NCBI GenBank assembly: GCA_947168365.1
Contig: CAMVLO010000009.1
Span: 27,381 to 91,380 of the forward strand
Direction: 5' to 3'
DNA: 64,000 bases
Source of the DNA: UBA3824 sp017541145
GTDB taxonomy: Bacteria > Bacteroidota > Bacteroidia > Bacteroidales > UBA3824
The translations under genes and the position numbers were made by a program. Below the pieces are notes generated by a model. The model was not told the origin of the DNA. It was given only the letters and a program-made list of their open reading frames with translations, and searched no databases. This document shows positions 26,749-35,357 of the stretch, in pieces. Positions within the stretch are counted from its first letter, which is position 1; the number at the start of each line of letters is the position of its first letter.

Positions 26749-29286
26749 TTAAAACATCTTACCGATTGAATTAATTGCAAATGCTAACAACCACGCAATT
26801 GTAATACTATATGCAACTGAAATAAGTACCCATTTTGCTGTACCGGATTCTTTCGCCATAGCAACTGCCGTAGCAATACAAGGAAAATATATCAATACAA
26901 AAATCATAAAGCCGAAAGCCGCGTATGGTGTCAACGGCAAATCTGAAGTTTTGTCGTTAGATATTTTTTCTGCTAATGATTGTGTATCATCTGTTTCGGA
27001 GTGATACAACACTCCCATTGTAGAAACAACTATTTCTTTGGCAGCGATACCGGTGAAAATAGAAATTCCCAATTTCCAATTAAATCCAAGAGGTTGGAGT
27101 ACAGGTTCTACAAATTTTCCGATTCTGCCGATATAACTGCATTCTTGACGTAAATAATTATATTCAGCCTCTTTGATAGTCAATATGCTATCTCTCTCTT
27201 TGATAGTATTTTCAATCAAAGTTTCATCCGAAAGATTAGCAATTTTAGAATCATATCTGTCTTGCAAAACTGCCATCTTGTTTTTTAAAGATTCAGTTTC
27301 TGGAGTTGACATCGGGAAATATCCTAAAGCCCAAATAATAATTGAAGCAATAAGAATAATACCGCCCATTTTCTTGAGATACTGAACTGATTTTTCCCAC
27401 ATGTGAACCAAAACACTTTTCAAAGTAGGAATACGGTAAGGCGGCAGTTCCATTACAAAAGGTGCATCTTGACTTTTGAATGTAGTTTTACGTAACAAAA
27501 TTGCTGTAAGACAAGCAACAAAAATTCCGATTGCATAAACAGATGTTGTAACAATTGCCTGATGTTGAGCAAAAAAAGCTCCGACGATAACAGTATACAG
27601 CGGTAATCTTGCCGAACAACTCATATACGGACTTATCATCATAGTCAACAACCTGTCACTACGGTTTTCAAGAGTACGAGTTGCCATTACAGAGGGCACA
27701 TTGCACCCGAAACCCATAATCAACGGTATAAACGATTTGCCGTGAAGACCGATTTTATGCATTATCTTGTCCATCAAAAAAGCAACTCGAGCCATATATC
27801 CGGAGTCTTCCATAAAAGATATGAACATAAAAAGTAAAACGATGTTAGGTAAAAATACAATAACACCTCCTACCCCGCCGATAATACCGTCCACGAGTAA
27901 ATCTTTCAGCATACCGTCGTCCAAATTATCTTTTACGATACCGCCCAACCAATCAACAAACATCCCGATCCAATCCATCGGATATTGTCCGACAATGAAT
28001 GTAACCTCAAACATCATGAAAATCACAAACAAGAAAATCGGGAATCCTAAAAATTTGTGTGTTATTACCTTATCAATTTTATCAGTAAATTTTCTGGTGT
28101 TGACATTTCCTATCTTGAGAGTTTCTGCCAAAGCGCCGTTTATAAAACCGTAACGGATATCAGTAATAACAGATTCTGTATCAGCATTATAAGCAGCCTC
28201 CAGATTTTTGATTTCAATTTTTGTTTGATTGATAATACAAGACGGTTCGTCGATATGAGCTTCTGAACTGTTGCCGTGTGTATGACTTCCTTGCGCTGAA
28301 TTATTAAGAACAATACGTTCAATCTCGGAATCTTTTTCAAGAAGTTTCAGAGCCATAAAGCGCGAAGGTATTCTCATAAAGATTTCATTATCATTATGTT
28401 GATAAATCTTATCTTGAATATTTTTAATTGATTTTTCGATATCGTTACCATAATTGATATGAATATGCCGATAAGTAGAAGATTTGTCTTCGAATATATT
28501 AATAATAGTGTCAAACAAAACACCAAACCCTTTTCCCTTATTACTAATAACGGGCACGAATGGAATACCAAGCATTCTACCGAGCGAAACATAATCCAGT
28601 TTGTCGCCACGAGCCTCCAATTCGTCGTACATATTAAGTGCTGCCACCACTTTTACATCCATATCAATAAGTTGGGTAGTAAGATACATATTACGTTCCA
28701 AGTTACTAGCATCCAACATGTTGATAATAATATCCGGAGATTGTTCTGTTATAAAACGTCTTACATAAAGTTCTTCGGCAGAATAAGCGGTTAATGAATA
28801 TGTACCAGGCAAATCGGTAATATTAAAAATATAATCCTTGTAAACAAATTTTGCCGTTTTGGCATCAACAGTAACTCCTGAATAATTTCCGACTCTCTCT
28901 TTACTACCGGAAGCAAAATTATAGAAAGTAGTTTTACCGCAATTAGGATTTCCCACAAGACCGACATTAATAACATTGCCATGGTCTTTCAGTTCATTTT
29001 CAACAAGTTGTTCAAAAGTAAGTTCATGATTTCCCTCTTCCAAAGATGATTTGGCAATATGTTCCATCGTAACAACCTCAATCATCTTAGACTCACTACG
29101 TCTTAGCGAAACATGATATCCCATAATTTCGTATTCAATAGGATCGTTAAAAGGAGCTTTTTTTACAACATGAACATGTTTACCTTTTACAAAACCCATT
29201 TCCATAATACGTTTGCGGAATGTACCGCGACCTATTACTTTGGTAATTATGGCATCACTACCAATTTCAACTTCACTGAGATTCAT
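26749..29286 (-). CDS. feoB: Fused FeoA-FeoB ferrous iron transporter
   Basis: The 845-residue protein begins with a FeoA-type SH3-like domain (residues 1-73, with RRSESKMIEV). The FeoB G domain follows: G1 GNPNCGKTT at 112-120, then VGNYSGVTVDAK, DLPGTYSL and NMYDE. A helical spacer and the membrane domain come next, with the Gate segments FMSFMEDSGYMARVAFLMDK-like and GFGCNVPSVMATRTLE. It imports Fe2+ across the inner membrane. The gene has its own promoter at 29314-29344 and is followed by the Cys-rich small partner. FeoA-FeoB fusions are normal in Bacteroidetes. Confidence 0.97.
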   Translation of the reverse strand: MNLSEVEIGSDAIITKVIGRGTFRKRIMEMGFVKGKHVHVVKKAPFNDPIEYEIMGYHVSLRRSESKMIEVVTMEHIAKSSLEEGNHELTFEQLVENELKDHGNVINVGLVGNPNCGKTTFYNFASGSKERVGNYSGVTVDAKTAKFVYKDYIFNITDLPGTYSLTAYSAEELYVRRFITEQSPDIIINMLDASNLERNMYLTTQLIDMDVKVVAALNMYDELEARGDKLDYVSLGRMLGIPFVPVISNKGKGFGVLFDTIINIFEDKSSTYRHIHINYGNDIEKSIKNIQDKIYQHNDNEIFMRIPSRFMALKLLEKDSEIERIVLNNSAQGSHTHGNSSEAHIDEPSCIINQTKIEIKNLEAAYNADTESVITDIRYGFINGALAETLKIGNVNTRKFTDKIDKVITHKFLGFPIFLFVIFMMFEVTFIVGQYPMDWIGMFVDWLGGIVKDNLDDGMLKDLLVDGIIGGVGGVIVFLPNIVLLFMFISFMEDSGYMARVAFLMDKIMHKIGLHGKSFIPLIMGFGCNVPSVMATRTLENRSDRLLTMMISPYMSCSARLPLYTVIVGAFFAQHQAIVTTSVYAIGIFVACLTAILLRKTTFKSQDAPFVMELPPYRIPTLKSVLVHMWEKSVQYLKKMGGIILIASIIIWALGYFPMSTPETESLKNKMAVLQDRYDSKIANLSDETLIENTIKERDSILTIKEAEYNYLRQECSYIGRIGKFVEPVLQPLGFNWKLGISIFTGIAAKEIVVSTMGVLYHSETDDTQSLAEKISNDKTSDLPLTPYAAFGFMIFVLIYFPCIATAVAMAKESGTAKWVLISVAYSITIAWLLAFAINSIGKMF

Positions 29287-29313
29287 ACCGATATAATTAT
29301 AAAAATACAGCTA

Positions 29314-29344
29314 CAAAAATACAAAGTCAAAAAATAGTCCGCAA
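29314..29344 (-). promoter_or_regulatory. Promoter for feoAB
   Basis: TTG (29344-29342), 20 bases, TATTTTTG (29321-29314) on the minus strand, 27 bases before the ATG. No iron-regulator site could be assigned with confidence. Confidence 0.6.
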
Positions 29345-29418
29345 TACTCAAAAGTAGGTATTTTGATAATTAAATAATACTTAATTTTGGGTATCGTAAT
29401 AATTTAACATCACAACAA

Positions 29419-30666
29419 TTATTCGTCCAGAGCATTAAAGTTTTCTACATCACGCAAACGTCTTTCTATAGCACGACTACGAACGCCTGCCGAATCAATA
29501 ACGTTAGCAGCTTCGTTAAGCTTTTTACGAGTTTTGTCGAGCACATCACCAAAGTTGGAAAATTCGGTTTTTACTTGTGATAACAGTTTCCAAACTTCAG
29601 AACTGCGTTTTTCGATTGCCAATGTTCTGAATCCCATTTGTAAACTAGAAAGAAATGCTGCTAAATTGGCAGGACCTGTTACTGTAATTTTGTAATCACG
29701 GCGTAATGTTTCAAACAATCCGGTTCTACGCAAAATTTCAGCATAAAGACCTTCGGTTGGTACAAACATAATTGCAAAATCTGTAGTAGAAGGCGGCATT
29801 ATATATTTACTATTGATTTCAGCAGCGCATCTTTTTACAGAAATTTCAAAATTACGACCTTCTTTTTCGATGTCGCCACCATTGTCGTAAGCTTCAATCA
29901 AACGCTGATAATCTTCAATAGGGAATTTAGAATCTATCGGCAACAGAACAGGTTTGCCGTCAGGATCGGAACCCGGCAGTTTTACCGCAAATTCTACTCT
30001 ACGTTGCGAATCTTCTTCTACACAAGCATTTACGATATATTGCTCAGGACTAAGAATTTGCTCTAAAATATTTCCAAGTTCCACCTCACCCATGTTTCCT
30101 CGGGTTTTAACATTGGATAATACTTTTTTCAAATCGGTAACACCTTCTGCCAAACCGTGCATTTCGCCTAAACCTTTAGAAACTTGCTCCAAACGTTCGC
30201 TAATCAACTTAAAAGATTTATCAAAACGAGTTTCAATAGTTTCTTTAAGTTTGTCATCAACAATATTTTTAATTTCATCAAGTTTAAGACGGGTTTCTTC
30301 TCTAATTTCTTTCAAAGCCTTAGTAGTTTCATCGCGGTTGGCTTGAGCAGATGCTGCAAAAAGAACATGTAATTCTTTCAATCGTTCAGAAAACAATTGC
30401 AATTGAATTTTTTGAGATTGAGCCAACGCATCCACATTACGCCCCACCGATTCACCCATAAGTCTAAATTGAGCTCCCATCTCAATACGAGATTGAGATT
30501 CAGAATTTTGACGGTCACGCCGCGAAGTATCAAATTCCTCGGAAACTACGTCTTCCAACCTTTCGATTTCGCCACGCAACTCACGAAGCTGCTGTTTTGT
30601 TAAAAAAAATCCCAACAACGAGATTATTGCGAATATACTGATTAAAATTAATGTTACAATTTCCAT
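29419..30666 (-). CDS. rmuC: DNA recombination protein RmuC
   Basis: RmuC proteins are membrane-anchored, nuclease-like proteins that limit DNA inversions at short inverted repeats. The product (415 residues from this start) has an N-terminal membrane helix (EIVTLILISIFAIISLLGFF), a long coiled coil (about 30-170) and the RmuC domain, with GNMGEVELGNILEQIL, LPIDSKFPIEDYQRL and DFAIMFVPTEGLY. A TTG at 30678 is also in frame, but a -7 element at 30680-30687 would put the transcript start past it, so I chose the ATG at 30666. Confidence 0.93.
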   Translation of the reverse strand: MEIVTLILISIFAIISLLGFFLTKQQLRELRGEIERLEDVVSEEFDTSRRDRQNSESQSRIEMGAQFRLMGESVGRNVDALAQSQKIQLQLFSERLKELHVLFAASAQANRDETTKALKEIREETRLKLDEIKNIVDDKLKETIETRFDKSFKLISERLEQVSKGLGEMHGLAEGVTDLKKVLSNVKTRGNMGEVELGNILEQILSPEQYIVNACVEEDSQRRVEFAVKLPGSDPDGKPVLLPIDSKFPIEDYQRLIEAYDNGGDIEKEGRNFEISVKRCAAEINSKYIMPPSTTDFAIMFVPTEGLYAEILRRTGLFETLRRDYKITVTGPANLAAFLSSLQMGFRTLAIEKRSSEVWKLLSQVKTEFSNFGDVLDKTRKKLNEAANVIDSAGVRSRAIERRLRDVENFNALDE

Positions 30667-30679
30667 AACTAAAAGCAAA

Positions 30680-30687
30680 CAAAACTA
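30680..30687 (-). promoter_or_regulatory. Putative -7 element for rmuC
   Basis: TAGTTTTG on the minus strand (30687-30680). It leaves a leader of only a few bases before the ATG at 30666. No -33 at the standard distance. Confidence 0.4.
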
Positions 30688-30727
30688 ATACTAAAAGAAG
30701 TCAATTTTTCATTTTAATTTTTTTTAA

Positions 30728-31489
30728 CTAAAATTCTACCTGCAAACCATCGTAAGCAAGCGTAACATTCTCAGGCAAAGATGCTTGTACCTCATCATAA
30801 AAACCCAAAGTATGTCCCACATGAGTAATCCAAGCATGTTTGGGATTAATACGCGAAATCAGATCCAAAGCCTGCTGAAGTGTAAAATGCGAAGGATGCG
30901 GCTCTTTGCGCAAAGCATTAACCACAAGATATTCCGTACCTTCTATTTTTTTTACAGATTCTTCACTGATAAAACTTGCATCAGTAATATACGTAAAATT
31001 ATCAAACCGATAAGCATCCACTTTCATTTTGGCATGCATTACAATAATAGGAACCACCTTTACGCCAAGCACCTCAAAAGGCTGATCATCAATACGATGA
31101 AGCTCAATATCCGGCACTCCCGGATACCTGTTTTCGCCGAAACAATACGAGAAATCACGTTCCAAACGTTGACAAACATACTCAGAGCCGTAAACCGGAA
31201 TAAAAGCCTTTTGCTGATAACAAAACGGTCTGATATCGTCCAACCCAGCAATATGATCGCGGTGAATATGAGTAATAAGCACAGCATCAATATGTTGCAC
31301 ATGATTTTTCAGACATTGCATCCTAAAATCAGGACCGGTATCCACAATAAAATTTTTATTGTCAACCGAAACAAGAACCGAGCTTCTAAAACGCTGATCT
31401 TTGGGATTTTGCGATTGACAAATCTCACATTTACAACCAATAATGGGAACCCCCATAGAAGTACCTGTACCTAAGAAAGTAACTTTCAT
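30728..31489 (-). CDS. PhnP-like metallo-beta-lactamase fold hydrolase
   Basis: The product from this start has 253 residues. It begins MKVTFLGTGTSMGVP, the typical N-terminus of PhnP/RNase Z-like hydrolases. A Cys pair segment CKCEIC follows, then the metal motif HIHRDH (HxHxDH) near residue 75, DDIRPF, and late His residues (VMHAK, THVGH). It probably hydrolyses a cyclic or phosphodiester bond. The open frame extends 50 codons further upstream, but that part is hydrophobic and unlike the family. A -7 element at 31507-31514 also lies inside it, so the start at 31489 is favoured. Confidence 0.85.
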   Translation of the reverse strand: MKVTFLGTGTSMGVPIIGCKCEICQSQNPKDQRFRSSVLVSVDNKNFIVDTGPDFRMQCLKNHVQHIDAVLITHIHRDHIAGLDDIRPFCYQQKAFIPVYGSEYVCQRLERDFSYCFGENRYPGVPDIELHRIDDQPFEVLGVKVVPIIVMHAKMKVDAYRFDNFTYITDASFISEESVKKIEGTEYLVVNALRKEPHPSHFTLQQALDLISRINPKHAWITHVGHTLGFYDEVQASLPENVTLAYDGLQVEF

Positions 31490-31506
31490 AACCAAATAAT
31501 TTTCCA

Positions 31507-31514
31507 CAAAATTA
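31507..31514 (-). promoter_or_regulatory. Putative -7 element for the PhnP-like gene
   Basis: TAATTTTG on the minus strand (31514-31507), about 18 bases before the chosen start. It is a half match only. Confidence 0.4.
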
Positions 31515-31544
31515 AAAAAATTTACAGATTTGAATATAAATATG

Positions 31545-31552
31545 TAATTTTG
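31545..31552 (+). promoter_or_regulatory. Putative -7 element for the 162-residue protein
   Basis: TAATTTTG, 28 bases before the ATG at 31581. A TTTA, not TTTG, sits 20 bases upstream. Confidence 0.4.
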
Positions 31553-31580
31553 GATTAAAATTTGATAAAAGATTAACAGT

Positions 31581-32069
31581 ATGGCATCAAAAGAAGAGAT
31601 AAAAAAGAACATCGAAGACAATGCAGGCAGTATAAACAAAAAAGATTATGTGTTCTACAATATTGATTTTCTAAACACATTAGCCGACGCGACAGAAAAA
31701 GAAAGAATAAAATGCCAAGAATGTGTTGGAAATCTGGAATTATTATTAACTTTGTCGCGAAATTATCCTGCCCAAATTCAGTCCGGTTCAAAAGGCAAAA
31801 AAGAGTTGGAGGAGGCTGTAGAAGGTATAACAAATCATTTGATAAAAGTACACGGATACAGAAGAAAAGGCTGGCAAAAAGCACTATATACATTTTTTGG
31901 CTTGATAATTGGATTGACAATAGCAGCATTAGTATCGAAATTTGCAATAGTAAATTTGGAAACCGCGAAAATCGCATTTTGTCTGATTACGGTGATATTT
32001 TGGATAACCGGTAGCATAATAGGCGGTATCAAAGAACGCCGACAAGCAAAAAGCGGAAAAATATTATAG
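31581..32069 (+). CDS. Membrane protein of unknown function
   Basis: Not recognised. The 162-residue protein has a charged soluble N-terminal part (about 1-100) with two Cys in KCQEC. Two hydrophobic segments follow (about 105-130 and 132-150), and a basic tail (KERRQAKSGK) ends it. It is divergent from the PhnP-like gene and just ahead of the TPR lipoprotein, which has its own promoter. The only annotation possible is a two-helix membrane protein with a cytoplasmic N-terminal domain. Confidence 0.7.
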   Translation: MASKEEIKKNIEDNAGSINKKDYVFYNIDFLNTLADATEKERIKCQECVGNLELLLTLSRNYPAQIQSGSKGKKELEEAVEGITNHLIKVHGYRRKGWQKALYTFFGLIIGLTIAALVSKFAIVNLETAKIAFCLITVIFWITGSIIGGIKERRQAKSGKIL

Positions 32070-32075
32070 TTTTTT

Positions 32076-32104
32076 TTTGATTAAAAAAAAAATTTATAAT
32101 TTTG
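32076..32104 (+). promoter_or_regulatory. Promoter for the TPR lipoprotein
   Basis: TTTG (32076-32079), 17 bases, TAATTTTG (32097-32104), 49 bases before the ATG. Confidence 0.6.
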
Positions 32105-32153
32105 CGGAATTAAAAATTGAAACACATATAATAAATAAATTGTAGTAGTAATT

Positions 32154-33932
32154 ATGAAAAAAGTAACTGTTAACTATCTGGCATTGATGATTGCAACAGC
32201 TTTCGTAGCCGGAGGTTGTAATGGCCTTAAGAAGATGGCTGATAACGCTAATTCTATTGGACGCAGTATTACTCCAAATCCATTGGAAATGCACGCCGGT
32301 AAAGTTCCTGTAAGCATTACAGTAACATTCCCTGCTAAATACTTCGACAAGAAAGCTTATTTAGTTTGCACACCATCAGTAAAATCAGAAACAACTTCTG
32401 ATGAAACAAAGATGAAGCCTGCAACACTCCAAGGTGAGAAAGTAAAAGACAACAACACAGTAATTCCTTTCAAAGCAGGTGGTTCTTACACTTATCAAGA
32501 CACAATCGATTACTCTGATCCATACAGAAGATCAGACCTTATGCTTTCTTTGAAAGCTACAAAAGGTTCTGAAACTGTAGACGTAGCAGATATCAAAATC
32601 GGCGACGGTATCAACGTAACTCCATTGTTGGTTGAAGAAGGTTTGAAAGTAGACAACGGCACAGTAGGCCAGACAGCAGATTCAAAAGGTTCTGCAAGAA
32701 CTGTAGAAGCTAAAATTGCTAAACCTACAGCAAGTTACGAAACCAAAGATTTGACAATGTATTATCCTATGCAGAAAGCTGCTCTTGACAAAAAAGAACA
32801 GAAGAAAGCTGACGTAGCAACATTCGTTTCTAACGTACAAGCTGCTGCAAACGATGCTAATACAAAGATCAAATCAATCGAAGTTGCATCTTACGCTTCT
32901 CCTGATGGTCCTACCGATATGAACGAAAACTTGGTAGACGGTCGTGGTAAAGCAGGTGAAAAATTCGCTAAAGAAACTTTGAAGAAAGTTGAAGGTACAA
33001 GCGATATCATCACTCGTCAGACAACTCAAGCAGAAGACTGGGAAGGTTTCAAGAAAGAAGCTGAAGCTTCTGATTTGAAAGACAAAGACCTTATCCTCCG
33101 TGTTCTTTCTATGTATTCTGATCCTGATGTTCGTGAACGCGAAATCAAAAACATCTCTGCTGCTTACAACGGTTTGAAGACTTCTGTTCTTCCTAAACTC
33201 CGTCGTTCTGAAATCAAAGCTGTTTTGGAAACTAAAGAAAAAACAGAAGCAGAACTTATCGACTTGGCTAAAAACGACAAAGATAAACTTTCTCAAGACG
33301 AAGCTCTTTACACTTCTACCTTGGAAAATCTTGACGTAGATACAAAAATCGCTCTCTTGAACGATTACACAGCTAAATATCCTAACGATTGGAGAGGTTT
33401 CAACAACTTGGGTGTTAACTACATCAAAAACAACGACCTCAACAACGCTAAAACAGCTTTGGAAAGCGCTAAAGCTGTAGACGCTAACCAATCAGCTATT
33501 TACAACAACTTAGGTGTTATTGATTTGGCTAACGGTGATACAAACGCTGCTAAAGAAGATTTAAGCAAAGCTAAGAACTTAGGTTCTGACGAAGCTGGTT
33601 ACAACTTGGGTGTTATCAACATCCGCGAAGGCGAATATGCTAAAGCAGTTGCTAACTTCGGTCAAACTCCTACTTTCAACAAATCTTTGGCTGAACTCCT
33701 CAACAAGAACACTTCTGGTGCTTCTTCTACAATCGATGCTGTTGAATCAGAAGACGGTTGGGTTGACTACTTGAAAGCTATCGTTGCTGCTAAAAACAAC
33801 AACGAAGACGGTGTAATCTCTAACCTCAAGAGCGCATTCAAGAAAAACGCTGACCTTAAAGAATACGCTAAACTCGATGTAGAATTCATCCGCTACTTCG
33901 AAGAAGATTCTTTCAAAGCAATCGTTGACTAA
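32154..33932 (+). CDS. Abundant lipoprotein with OmpA-like and TPR regions
   Basis: The 592-residue protein starts with a signal peptide ending in a lipobox AGGC (Cys22). Residues about 180-290 include SIEVASYASPDG followed by GRGKAGEKFAKE, a pattern like the peptidoglycan-binding OmpA C-terminal fold. Residues about 400-500 hold TPR-like repeats (WRGFNNLGVNYIKNNDLNNA, then IYNNLGVIDLANGDTNAA, then AGYNLGVINIREGEYAKA). Codon use is clearly biased (Arg CGT, Asn AAC, Leu CTT/TTG, Thr ACA/ACT), as in highly expressed genes, and differs from its neighbours. It has its own promoter and a very strong terminator. A structural outer-membrane lipoprotein is the best guess. Confidence 0.8.
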   Translation: MKKVTVNYLALMIATAFVAGGCNGLKKMADNANSIGRSITPNPLEMHAGKVPVSITVTFPAKYFDKKAYLVCTPSVKSETTSDETKMKPATLQGEKVKDNNTVIPFKAGGSYTYQDTIDYSDPYRRSDLMLSLKATKGSETVDVADIKIGDGINVTPLLVEEGLKVDNGTVGQTADSKGSARTVEAKIAKPTASYETKDLTMYYPMQKAALDKKEQKKADVATFVSNVQAAANDANTKIKSIEVASYASPDGPTDMNENLVDGRGKAGEKFAKETLKKVEGTSDIITRQTTQAEDWEGFKKEAEASDLKDKDLILRVLSMYSDPDVREREIKNISAAYNGLKTSVLPKLRRSEIKAVLETKEKTEAELIDLAKNDKDKLSQDEALYTSTLENLDVDTKIALLNDYTAKYPNDWRGFNNLGVNYIKNNDLNNAKTALESAKAVDANQSAIYNNLGVIDLANGDTNAAKEDLSKAKNLGSDEAGYNLGVINIREGEYAKAVANFGQTPTFNKSLAELLNKNTSGASSTIDAVESEDGWVDYLKAIVAAKNNNEDGVISNLKSAFKKNADLKEYAKLDVEFIRYFEEDSFKAIVD

Positions 33933-33961
33933 TTAGATTTTTTTTGAAAAATCTCAATATT

Positions 33962-33989
33962 AGAGGCTGTCACAAAAATGACAGCCTCT
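33962..33989 (+). terminator. Strong intrinsic terminator of the TPR lipoprotein
   Basis: An 11-base perfect stem AGAGGCTGTCA / TGACAGCCTCT with a 6-base loop, followed by eight T. Confidence 0.92.
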
Positions 33990-34012
33990 TTTTTTATTTT
34001 TCTTTCTCACGA

Positions 34013-34043
34013 TTGTTTATTTCTCAAAAATCATTTACCTTTG
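34013..34043 (+). promoter_or_regulatory. Promoter for the second Rpn gene
   Basis: TTG (34013-34015), 20 bases, TACCTTTG (34036-34043), 27 bases before the ATG at 34071. This also rules out the upstream in-frame start at 33978, which falls inside the preceding terminator. Confidence 0.6.
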
Positions 34044-34070
34044 CCGTTGATAATCAAAACCGATACAATT

Positions 34071-34928
34071 ATGCCAAAATATCTTGACCCGAAGGCTGAT
34101 TTAACCTTCAAGAAAATATTCGGACAACACAAACACTTGGTGATGAGCCTTTTGAATGCGTTGCTACCCTTGCCCGACGGAATGGTGATTAAGTCGGTTG
34201 AATATCTTACACCCGAAAATATTCCGGACACTCCGGCTAAAAAATATTCCATTGTTGATGTATATTGCACTGACAATTACGGCAGAAAATTTATCGTTGA
34301 AATGCAGTCGTATTGGAACACGGAATTTTTTGCCCGTACACTTTTTAATGCAGCAGCTGTTTACACCAAGCAATTGAAAAAAGGGATGTCGTTCAGCGAC
34401 TTAAAAGATGTTTACGCTTTGAGCCTTGTAAACGACAAAAACGGGTTCAATTACGGTAACGAAGAATATATTCAGGAGTATTATCTTACTAACAAGCAAC
34501 ATGAGGGTGATAAACGTACTGATATTTCAATGGTGTTTATTGTGTTGCCAAACTTTAAACCACAAAACCGTGCCGTAAAAAAGATGCACGACCTTTGGCT
34601 TAAATTCTTAACAGAAATTGATGAGAACACCATAGATGCAGACCCGGAACTTATTGAAAACGAGGATACAAGTGAAGCATTAGAAATGTTGCGTGCTTCG
34701 GCATTTACCGACGCTGAGATGTTGGCATACGATAAATATTGGCTTGATGTCAGCACCGAAAAATCCGCTTTGGAACACGAACGTGCTGAAGGTCGTGCAG
34801 AAGGTCGTGCTGAAGGTGAAATGTCCAAAGCCATCACAATTGCCCGCAACCTAAAAGCCGCAGGTCTTGACATCAATTTTATTGCAGAAAACACAGGTCT
34901 TACCGCCGAAGAAATTTCAAAATTGTAA
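34071..34928 (+). CDS. Rpn/PD-(D/E)XK nuclease family protein with RAEG repeats
   Basis: The product from this start has 285 residues. The N-terminal nuclease-like domain begins MPKYLDPKADLTFKKIFG, the standard start of this transposase-like family. The active-site segments are SIVDVYCTD and FIVEMQSYW (D...ExQ type). The C-terminal part has the run AEGRAEGRAEGE, typical for the family, and a helical end with TGLTAEEISKL. It is a different subfamily from the protein at 23157-24302. The role in recombination is inferred from E. coli Rpn proteins. Confidence 0.85.
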   Translation: MPKYLDPKADLTFKKIFGQHKHLVMSLLNALLPLPDGMVIKSVEYLTPENIPDTPAKKYSIVDVYCTDNYGRKFIVEMQSYWNTEFFARTLFNAAAVYTKQLKKGMSFSDLKDVYALSLVNDKNGFNYGNEEYIQEYYLTNKQHEGDKRTDISMVFIVLPNFKPQNRAVKKMHDLWLKFLTEIDENTIDADPELIENEDTSEALEMLRASAFTDAEMLAYDKYWLDVSTEKSALEHERAEGRAEGRAEGEMSKAITIARNLKAAGLDINFIAENTGLTAEEISKL

Positions 34929-34938
34929 AAATAACAGC

Positions 34939-34981
34939 AATAAAGAAGGAGAAGAATCAAGTAGTTTTCTCCTTCTTTATT
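34939..34981 (+). terminator. Terminator after the second Rpn gene
   Basis: A 15-base perfect stem (AATAAAGAAGGAGAA and its complement at 34967-34981), 13-base loop, then a short T-run. Confidence 0.75.
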
Positions 34982-35160
34982 TTTAAGACTATCCCCAAAA
35001 CCTTAGTTACAGACGAGCCGAACGCATTCCAACCTAAATTTTGCAGTGAGGAATTTTAAATAACAAACCACTGACCGATGATAAAATATTTCCGGTTCAA
35101 TCCATGTGCTGGAGAAATGAAAAAAATCATAAAATTTTCATTTTTTGGCAACTTTTTACT

Positions 35161-35168
35161 TACTTTTG
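35161..35168 (+). promoter_or_regulatory. Putative -7 element for the small lipoprotein and ribF
   Basis: TACTTTTG, 53 bases before the ATG at 35221. No TTG at the standard distance. The 239-base gap from 34982 to 35220 shows nothing else. Confidence 0.4.
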
Positions 35169-35220
35169 CAGTTTAAATAGATATAACACCCAAATTATAA
35201 TTTATTAATTTCAGAAAATC

Positions 35221-35337
35221 ATGAAAAAAACATTAATCATAATCTTAGCTGTTGCTATTTGTAGTTGTTTGGCGGCATGCAAAACCGGCTACAAAACAAT
35301 TCCGTGCCCAAGATTTCAACTTGGCGTAACGAAATAG
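35221..35337 (+). CDS. Very small lipoprotein (38 residues)
   Basis: The ORF runs ATG at 35221 to TAG at 35337. The product has a basic start MKKT, a hydrophobic segment LIIILAVAICSCL and a lipobox LAAC (Cys20). The mature peptide would be only 19 residues, with YKTIPCPRF. The hydrophobic pattern and the exact lipobox make chance unlikely. It lies just upstream of ribF and is probably co-transcribed with it. Its function is unknown. Confidence 0.65.
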   Translation: MKKTLIIILAVAICSCLAACKTGYKTIPCPRFQLGVTK

Positions 35338-35357
35338 CTAAAAGCAATCAATTAAAA

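Noticed and set aside
31490..31639. 50-residue hydrophobic extension of the PhnP-like protein
   Set aside because: The family begins at MKVTFLGTGTS, and the extension overlaps the divergent gene and its own putative promoter.
33978..34070. Longer N-terminus of the second Rpn protein
   Set aside because: It overlaps the strong terminator at 33962-33989 and the promoter at 34013-34043. The family starts at MPKYLDPK.
35265..35357. Upstream start of ribF
   Set aside because: It overlaps the small lipoprotein in another frame, and RibF proteins begin close to the GTFDGLH motif as they do from 35358.
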